19,251 nucleotides of DNA, from contig JAIDXA010000227.1 in NCBI GenBank assembly GCA_029058705.1, positions 1 through 19,251 on the forward strand, read 5' to 3'. The position numbers and the translations under genes are program-made. Source of the stretch: Paramuribaculum sp. (GTDB lineage Bacteria; Bacteroidota; Bacteroidia; Bacteroidales; Muribaculaceae). Positions 14,546 to 19,251 of this stretch are shown here, one piece after another. The notes under the pieces were generated by a model. It saw nothing but the letters and a program-made list of their open reading frames with translations. It did no database searches and was not told the origin of the DNA. Every line of letters starts with the position of its first letter. Position 1 is the stretch's first letter.

Positions 14546-17236
14546 TTATCGCGTCCAGGATATGTTCCAGATCGAAACTCGGTCTTTGTTCCCTGACGAA
14601 GTCTGGGAATATGCGTCGTTGACGATTTCCATCACGAAATCTCCGCTCACATTCGCATCCCAGCTGAAATCCATGGCTGTCAGTTTAGTGATCGAATCGA
14701 GTGTGACTGTCTTGCTCGCCACAACCGATCCGTTCTGTTTGATATTGATCGTGAACTGGCATTTTGTCTCGGCAAATGCGAATCCATATTTGAATGTCAG
14801 CGTCTTGATGCCGCCCGAAATAACCGGCGACACGAGCGATCCGCACGCGCCTACCTTGCCGTTCAGGCACGCTGCGCGGGTATCGGCGCTGCCGATGAAG
14901 CCGAAGGCCGGATTGGCGTCGGAGCCGGTTGTGCCGCACTGTACTGCGCTGTTCGTCAGCGTCCAGCCATCAGTTGTGGTCACGCTGCCGGTATATGACG
15001 TACGTGTTGCCAGCGTGTTCAGGTCGGCCGACGTCACATCAATACCCGATCCCGACGGAGGGGTCGGAGTCTCGGTATCGCCGCCGCCCGATGTGCCCTC
15101 GAGTTCATAGCTGTCGGTATCGCGCATGCCCGGAATTGCAAAATACTTGTTGATGCGTCCATGCAGAAGCACTATCTTTCCGAGATTGCCCGGATTGTCG
15201 ACCAGATTTAGGCCGGCGCGGACATTGTTGGCTGTCGGCAGGTTCACCACCACACACTGGGTATAATCCTTGACATCGGCCGATGTCGCGATAAGAATGT
15301 TGGTAGCGATGGTTGCCGGAGTCGAGAACACACTGTTTGTGGCATCGGCATAGCTCTGGATCGAGCTGTTGACCCAGCCCACGATATAGCCTTTGACCCA
15401 CTGGTCAGAGACATCTACGCTTGTCCCCATTGCAATGACCTGCGACGGATTGTAGGGCGATGCCTGTGTTCCCGAACCTTCGCCGATGCCCGTCGACGGA
15501 GTCGGAGGGGTGGGAACATCCGGAGTTTCGCTGCCGCCGCCGTCGAGCTTGTAGTTTGTCAGGTCGCGGACGCCCGGAATAGCGAAATACTTGCGGATTG
15601 TTCCGTAGACCGAAACAACCTTGCCCAGATTCGACGGATTGTCGACCAGATTGACAGCCGTACGGATGCCATCGGTGTTCGGCAGATTGACAACAACACA
15701 CTTCGAATAATCCTTCACGTCAGCCGACGACGCTATAAGTACATTCGTGGCCACCGTGGCCGGCGTTGTGAAGCGGCAGTTGTTTTCGTCGGCATATGTC
15801 TGGCTCGAGTTGTCAACCCAGCCCACAATGTAGCCTGTCACCCAAACGTTCGGAACATTGGCGTCTGTGCCCATTCCGATAACCTGCGTCGGATTGTAGG
15901 GACTTGCCTCCGAACCGTCGCCTGTCGGCAGTGTGCCGCCCGGAAGCGGAGTGTCGCCGCCCGGAACTTCAACGCCCTCGATGCGGAACGTGTTGGCCGC
16001 GCCATCGTTGCCCGTAAACGCATTCATGCCGAGATCCGTTCCCGGTGTGGCAAGAACCCAGATCTGACGCAGATAGTTTTCAGGAACATCGCGCAGGTTG
16101 CCGTATTCGCGCAGCGCCGAATTCTGTGGCAGACGGATCAGCATCGCGTCGTCGAGCGAACGGCTCTCTGCCGTCTGGCCGATGATGAGAGTGTTGTTCA
16201 GCTCTGCGTCAGCGCCCCAGATGATGTCATCGGCCGATTCTACAGTGGTCACACCTGCACGGAGCGAACCGACGATAAAGCCCGTATACCAGCCGCTGAC
16301 TGCCTTGTCGGCGGAGATCATGTCAATAGCTTCTGCAACGTCATACGGATTTGTCTCCGTTCCCTTCGGAAGTGTCGGATTGCCGAAGTTGAGAAGGTCG
16401 TCGGTCGAACGCAGAAGAAGCTGCCACACAGTGTTCGAGCCCGACTTGTAGGTCGACAGGATGCCGACTACATCTCCGTGGCCCTCCGGAAGCTTCGTGC
16501 TCCAGAAGTTGGCGTATCCGCTTGTGCGGACAATGATCGAGTTGCCGTTGTCATCCTTGAGCGTACGGTTCGTGTTCTCCTTGTGTGCCGTACAGAACGA
16601 GGCCTCTCCGCCCTCTTCAAAATAGACATTGTTGAATCTCACGAGCTGGCTCTGATACTGCTGGAGATTCTCAACCCCGTTGCCCAGATCGCCCAGACCC
16701 ACGGTCAGTGTGTCGATCTTCTCCGGCTGAGGAAGCCCGTTGAGCTGGGCATGCTCGCGGAAAAACTCATAAGGCATGAACGTCGCCTGCCAGCCGTAGC
16801 TTGCCGAATAGTCGGGAAATCCAAGCTGCTGCAGGGTGGAGTATTTGCCGATATACATATCAGTCAGGTCAATGACAATCTCCTGACCGATACGGTAGTT
16901 GACATAGAGTGAGTTGGCGTTGATCGACATTGCCAACGCCCCCGTGTTGTCCTGGATCACGAGGCTTTTGTAGATATTGCCCGATGCGTCGGAGCTGATC
17001 ACACGTCCCGAGATGATGACATGTTCGCCCGATTCGTTAAGACGGATCGTGTCGATGTAATTGTCAGCGCTGTTCCAATACTTCGACTTCACCTCCGCAA
17101 TGGTGGTGTTGGCACGGAGCGTCGCTGCCGGCACATTCAGCCCCGGCTCGTCGAAATCGTCGTTACAGGCCTGAAATCCCAGTGCGGCAGACAACAACGT
17201 CAGCAACACGGCTGCTTTTGCTTTTAATCTTTTCAT
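14546..17236 (-). CDS. Surface lipoprotein with DUF5689 and repeated DUF6359-like domains
   Basis: This 896-residue exported protein is predicted to be a lipoprotein: MKRLKAKAAVLLTLLSAALG then FQAC, with Cys24 followed by NDDFDE, an acidic stretch like the Bacteroidetes surface-export signal. FQAC is a poor lipobox, so processing is less sure than in the paralogue. Residues about 35-275 are DUF5689-like (NTTIAEVKSKYW, SGEHVIISGRVISSDASGN, LVIQDNTGALAMSI). About 290-420 is a first DUF6359-like domain (NPYDVAEAI, GWYTGFIVGSL). Domains at about 443-565 and 592-713 are near copies of each other. The C-terminal part, from about 729, looks like a jelly-roll/carbohydrate-binding type beta domain (LTFKYGFAFAETKCQFTINI). 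The gene lies 44 bases after the paralogous gene, with no terminator between, so they are probably co-transcribed. Ligand binding at the surface is inferred; no enzyme motif is visible. Confidence 0.82.
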   Translation of the reverse strand: MKRLKAKAAVLLTLLSAALGFQACNDDFDEPGLNVPAATLRANTTIAEVKSKYWNSADNYIDTIRLNESGEHVIISGRVISSDASGNIYKSLVIQDNTGALAMSINANSLYVNYRIGQEIVIDLTDMYIGKYSTLQQLGFPDYSASYGWQATFMPYEFFREHAQLNGLPQPEKIDTLTVGLGDLGNGVENLQQYQSQLVRFNNVYFEEGGEASFCTAHKENTNRTLKDDNGNSIIVRTSGYANFWSTKLPEGHGDVVGILSTYKSGSNTVWQLLLRSTDDLLNFGNPTLPKGTETNPYDVAEAIDMISADKAVSGWYTGFIVGSLRAGVTTVESADDIIWGADAELNNTLIIGQTAESRSLDDAMLIRLPQNSALREYGNLRDVPENYLRQIWVLATPGTDLGMNAFTGNDGAANTFRIEGVEVPGGDTPLPGGTLPTGDGSEASPYNPTQVIGMGTDANVPNVWVTGYIVGWVDNSSQTYADENNCRFTTPATVATNVLIASSADVKDYSKCVVVNLPNTDGIRTAVNLVDNPSNLGKVVSVYGTIRKYFAIPGVRDLTNYKLDGGGSETPDVPTPPTPSTGIGEGSGTQASPYNPSQVIAMGTSVDVSDQWVKGYIVGWVNSSIQSYADATNSVFSTPATIATNILIATSADVKDYTQCVVVNLPTANNVRAGLNLVDNPGNLGKIVLLHGRINKYFAIPGMRDTDSYELEGTSGGGDTETPTPPSGSGIDVTSADLNTLATRTSYTGSVTTTDGWTLTNSAVQCGTTGSDANPAFGFIGSADTRAACLNGKVGACGSLVSPVISGGIKTLTFKYGFAFAETKCQFTINIKQNGSVVASKTVTLDSITKLTAMDFSWDANVSGDFVMEIVNDAYSQTSSGNKDRVSIWNISWTR
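15098..15463 (-). repeat. Internal domain repeat, copy B (second DUF6359-like duplicate)
   Basis: This stretch encodes the unit from ASPYNPSQVIAMG to SYELE. Aligned by eye without gaps to copy A (15542-15910), about 78 of 121 residues are identical. The blocks GYIVGWV, SADVKDY, CVVVNLP, NLVDNP and KYFAIPG are unchanged. The two are joined by a Pro/Thr/Gly linker. They appear to have arisen by tandem duplication within the gene. Confidence 0.85.
15542..15910 (-). repeat. Internal domain repeat, copy A (first DUF6359-like duplicate)
   Basis: This stretch encodes the unit from EASPYNPTQVIGMG to NYKLD. It is the partner of copy B. Differences are spread across the unit and often conservative (VATNVLIAS against IATNILIAT), which points to an established duplication under protein-level constraint and not a very recent one. 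Confidence 0.85.
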
Positions 17237-17280
17237 TTTTATATTTTGGGAAAATGATTTACTTAATGGGAATCAGTTCA

Positions 17281-19134
17281 TTAATTCGCTTTGCGATAGA
17301 TGGTCGGCGCCGTATATTCCGGATATGCCACTATATCGCTCGGAGCGATGTTCGTGTACGTTCCCGAACGGACCAGATGGCAGTTGGTCAGTGCGTTGAC
17401 AATCGTTGCCGTTCCGTCGGCCGCGAAATCGATTGTCCAGACCGCACCCTGACCAGGATTGGTCGTGAACAGCTGGAACGTCGACAGATGGCTTTCATCC
17501 ATCGCCAGATAGCGGCCATATGCGTCGACAAACGTATAGCCTCCGTCAACAGCTGTGATCGTGACCCCGTTCGTCAGAGCGGTGGTAAACGAATCGTTGC
17601 TGATCGTTACGGCGCTCATGCCCAGACGTCCGTAGCTGAGATTTTCAGCTATCGCTGTGCCGACCTGCGAGTCCACAACGAAAACATACTGGTCGCCCGA
17701 CACAATCGAGTTCGTCAGCGTGAAGGTCCCGTTGTCGGTCGGAGTCTCCGGAGTCTCTGCTGCGCTTTTGCCCGCGATCACATTGTCAATGCGGTAGGTG
17801 GTGAAGTTTGCTGCTGCCGCTCCCTGATAGCGGAAGCCGACATAGACAACTCCTGAGAAGCCTTCGAGCGCGATGTTGCCCGACTTGATCCAGTCGGTCC
17901 ACGAGCCGGTCGGCTGCGGGATGTTGGCATCGACTGCCGTCAGTGTGGCCGTCGCCGGATCGTCCGATGAAAGAACAAACACTTCCAGACGTCCTTCGCC
18001 CGTGTAGCCGACCATTGTCTCAAACGAGAACACTTTTTCGGCCATCTTGTCTACGTCCAGACCCGGAGTGATCAGCCATGAGATGATTCCGTCGGCGCCG
18101 GCTGTCTTGTTATAGCCCGTGCAGGCTGCGAATGTGTTGCCGCTGTAGGTCTGTGTAAACCATGTCGCGTTGCCCGATGCGTCGACTGTCTTCCAGTTGC
18201 CCAGCTCTGAAATCGAGGTGCAGCCCTCGAATGTTTCGTCAAGTGAGCTCACAACGGCCTCGCCACCGCCCGGTGCATAGCTTTCCCCGCCGAAATCCAG
18301 ACAATCGTCCGGAGTCACGAAAACAAGCTGCCAGTACGTCCGGTACCATTGCAGTATGGCAACGACATCGCCGTGACCGCCCGGAAGCGTCTGGTCGCAG
18401 AAATCCGAATAGCCGCTGTTGCGGACAAGCAGACGGTTGCCGTCCTTGTCAATCAGATAGCGGTCCGAGCCCGATGTGCCCGCATCCGCCCAGCGTTCCT
18501 TGCTGCCGCCGATGAATGAGACGTCGTTGATTCTGACGCGCTGGCTCTGATAGAGCATCACATCCTGTGTGTTTGTCTGCATCGCGTTGATTTCCGAAAT
18601 CGTCAGCTCGTGATCCTTGATCAGCGACGGCGCCGGCAGTCCGTTGAGCTGCGTGTGGGCAAGAAATTCCTCTTCGGTCATTTTCGAGGTTGTCGGTGCG
18701 TTGTTGTAGGTTCCCGCCGTACCGATCTGGAAAAGACCTGCATATTTGCCGGCATAGAGATCCGTCACGTCGATGAAGACTTCTTCGCCGATCTTATACC
18801 GTTCATAAAGACTTTTCGTAGCCGTCGAGATTGTGATCGCGCCCGTCTCGTCCTGGATCTGGATCGCCTGATAGATATTGCCTGTCTGGTCGTTGCCGAT
18901 CACACGGCCGCCGAGAATGACATGCTCGCCCGATTCGGTAAGACCCACCTGGGTGCAGTAGTTCTCCTGATCCGACCAATACTGTGACTTGAAGTCGGCG
19001 ATTGTGGTGTTGGCTTTCCAGTCCGATGAGGGAATGGACAGAGGAGGCATCTCGAGGTCCTCGTTGCAACCTGTCAGCGTCGCTCCCGTAAAGCCGAGCA
19101 CAACAGCCGCCAACAATGATTTGATATATTTCAT
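17281..19134 (-). CDS. Surface lipoprotein with DUF5689 domain and beta-rich C terminus
   Basis: This 617-residue lipoprotein (620 if the ATG at 19143 is used) starts MKYIKSLLAAVVLGFTGATL, with an ideal lipobox LTGC and then NEDLE, an acidic surface-export-like signal. It should be anchored in the outer membrane. Residues about 35-290 are DUF5689-like and clearly paralogous to the downstream gene (NTTIADFKSQYW, SGEHVILGGRVIGNDQTGNIYQAIQIQDETGAITIS aligned in blocks). About 300-455 resembles a choice-of-anchor/MAM-type jelly roll (LDETFEGCTSISELGNWKTV, YVGFRYQGAAAANFTTYRIDNV). About 470-617 is a ligand-binding-like beta domain (GDQYVFVVDSQ, YTFVDAYGRYLAMDE, GAVWTIDFAADGTATIVN). No catalytic motif is seen. 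ATG 19134 is preferred because MKYIK makes a more typical signal peptide; this is a judgement. A foldback repeat begins 43 bases upstream. Confidence 0.82.
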   Translation of the reverse strand: MKYIKSLLAAVVLGFTGATLTGCNEDLEMPPLSIPSSDWKANTTIADFKSQYWSDQENYCTQVGLTESGEHVILGGRVIGNDQTGNIYQAIQIQDETGAITISTATKSLYERYKIGEEVFIDVTDLYAGKYAGLFQIGTAGTYNNAPTTSKMTEEEFLAHTQLNGLPAPSLIKDHELTISEINAMQTNTQDVMLYQSQRVRINDVSFIGGSKERWADAGTSGSDRYLIDKDGNRLLVRNSGYSDFCDQTLPGGHGDVVAILQWYRTYWQLVFVTPDDCLDFGGESYAPGGGEAVVSSLDETFEGCTSISELGNWKTVDASGNATWFTQTYSGNTFAACTGYNKTAGADGIISWLITPGLDVDKMAEKVFSFETMVGYTGEGRLEVFVLSSDDPATATLTAVDANIPQPTGSWTDWIKSGNIALEGFSGVVYVGFRYQGAAAANFTTYRIDNVIAGKSAAETPETPTDNGTFTLTNSIVSGDQYVFVVDSQVGTAIAENLSYGRLGMSAVTISNDSFTTALTNGVTITAVDGGYTFVDAYGRYLAMDESHLSTFQLFTTNPGQGAVWTIDFAADGTATIVNALTNCHLVRSGTYTNIAPSDIVAYPEYTAPTIYRKAN

Positions 19135-19177
19135 TTTCAACATTTTGCTTTGGTTGTTCTTGGAATATGATGAATTA

Positions 19178-19251
19178 GAGGGTGTTTGGAATTAAATCAA
19201 ATTAAGACTGAGGAAATTTTTTGAACGAATTCCGCGAGTTGAAGAGGGAGC
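19178..19251. mobile_element. Foldback repeat, GAGAGTG type, cut by the window edge
   Basis: TTA (19175-19177) precedes GAGGGTGTTTGGAATTAAAT, then AAGACTGAGGAAATTTTTTG and the start of the core at 19236. This matches the copy at 8572 with two visible differences: GAGGGTG for GAGAGTG, and one extra A in GAATTCCGCG. The sequence ends inside the core, so the right arm is not visible. Confidence 0.75.

Noticed and set aside
17182..17856. Plus-strand frame of 224 codons opposite the DUF5689 genes
   Set aside because: It spans the gap between two convincing minus-strand genes and has Arg/Cys-rich antisense composition, so it is a shadow.

Overview
The window reads as chromosomal DNA of a gut Bacteroidales bacterium, most likely a Muribaculaceae relative (Muribaculum/Duncaniella type). 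The taxonomic call is an inference. It rests on the acidic-tailed RecA, Bacteroidetes-type -7 boxes (TAnnTTTG) with no Shine-Dalgarno sequences, a C10 protease with a type IX secretion (T9SS)-style C-terminal domain, DUF4254 next to RuvB, and surface lipoproteins of the DUF5689 family. There are ten protein genes. Two lie on the plus strand at the left (recA and a secreted cysteine protease) and eight on the minus strand. I found no tRNA, rRNA, CRISPR array or phage gene.

Layout. Positions 1-307 are the recA leader, with several -7-like boxes. recA (308-1474) ends at a strong intrinsic terminator whose T-tract touches the start codon of the next gene. That gene is a C10 (streptopain-like) protease (1590-3758), followed in the same frame by its severed C-terminal sorting domain (3759-4055). 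A convergent junction follows. The minus strand then carries, read right to left: two tandem DUF5689 lipoprotein paralogues (19143-17281 and 17236-14546, probable operon, terminator at 14480-14518); a 720-residue single-span membrane protein of unknown function (14297-12135); a histidine acid phosphatase (12065-10743); DUF4254 protein and ruvB (10479-8807, operon); a polysaccharide flippase (8380-6875); a DUF389 membrane protein (6780-5407); and a family 4 glycosyltransferase (5349-4069). RecA and RuvB serve DNA repair. The flippase and glycosyltransferase point to surface-glycan assembly. The protease, phosphatase and lipoproteins act in the envelope or outside the cell.

The most unusual content is a family of short non-coding foldback repeats. 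Two kinds are present, sharing a central core but with different terminal inverted repeats (GAAACTG... and GAGAGTG...), each flanked by TTA. One of each stands in tandem at 8382-8768. A third copy (10497-10719) is a mosaic that can be explained exactly by one element inserting into the other at TAA, followed by deletion between the two cores. A fourth copy runs off the right edge, and an orphan end lies at 6797-6812. Every copy sits close upstream of a minus-strand start codon in the same orientation. The other main finding is the in-frame TGA that cuts the sorting domain off the protease.
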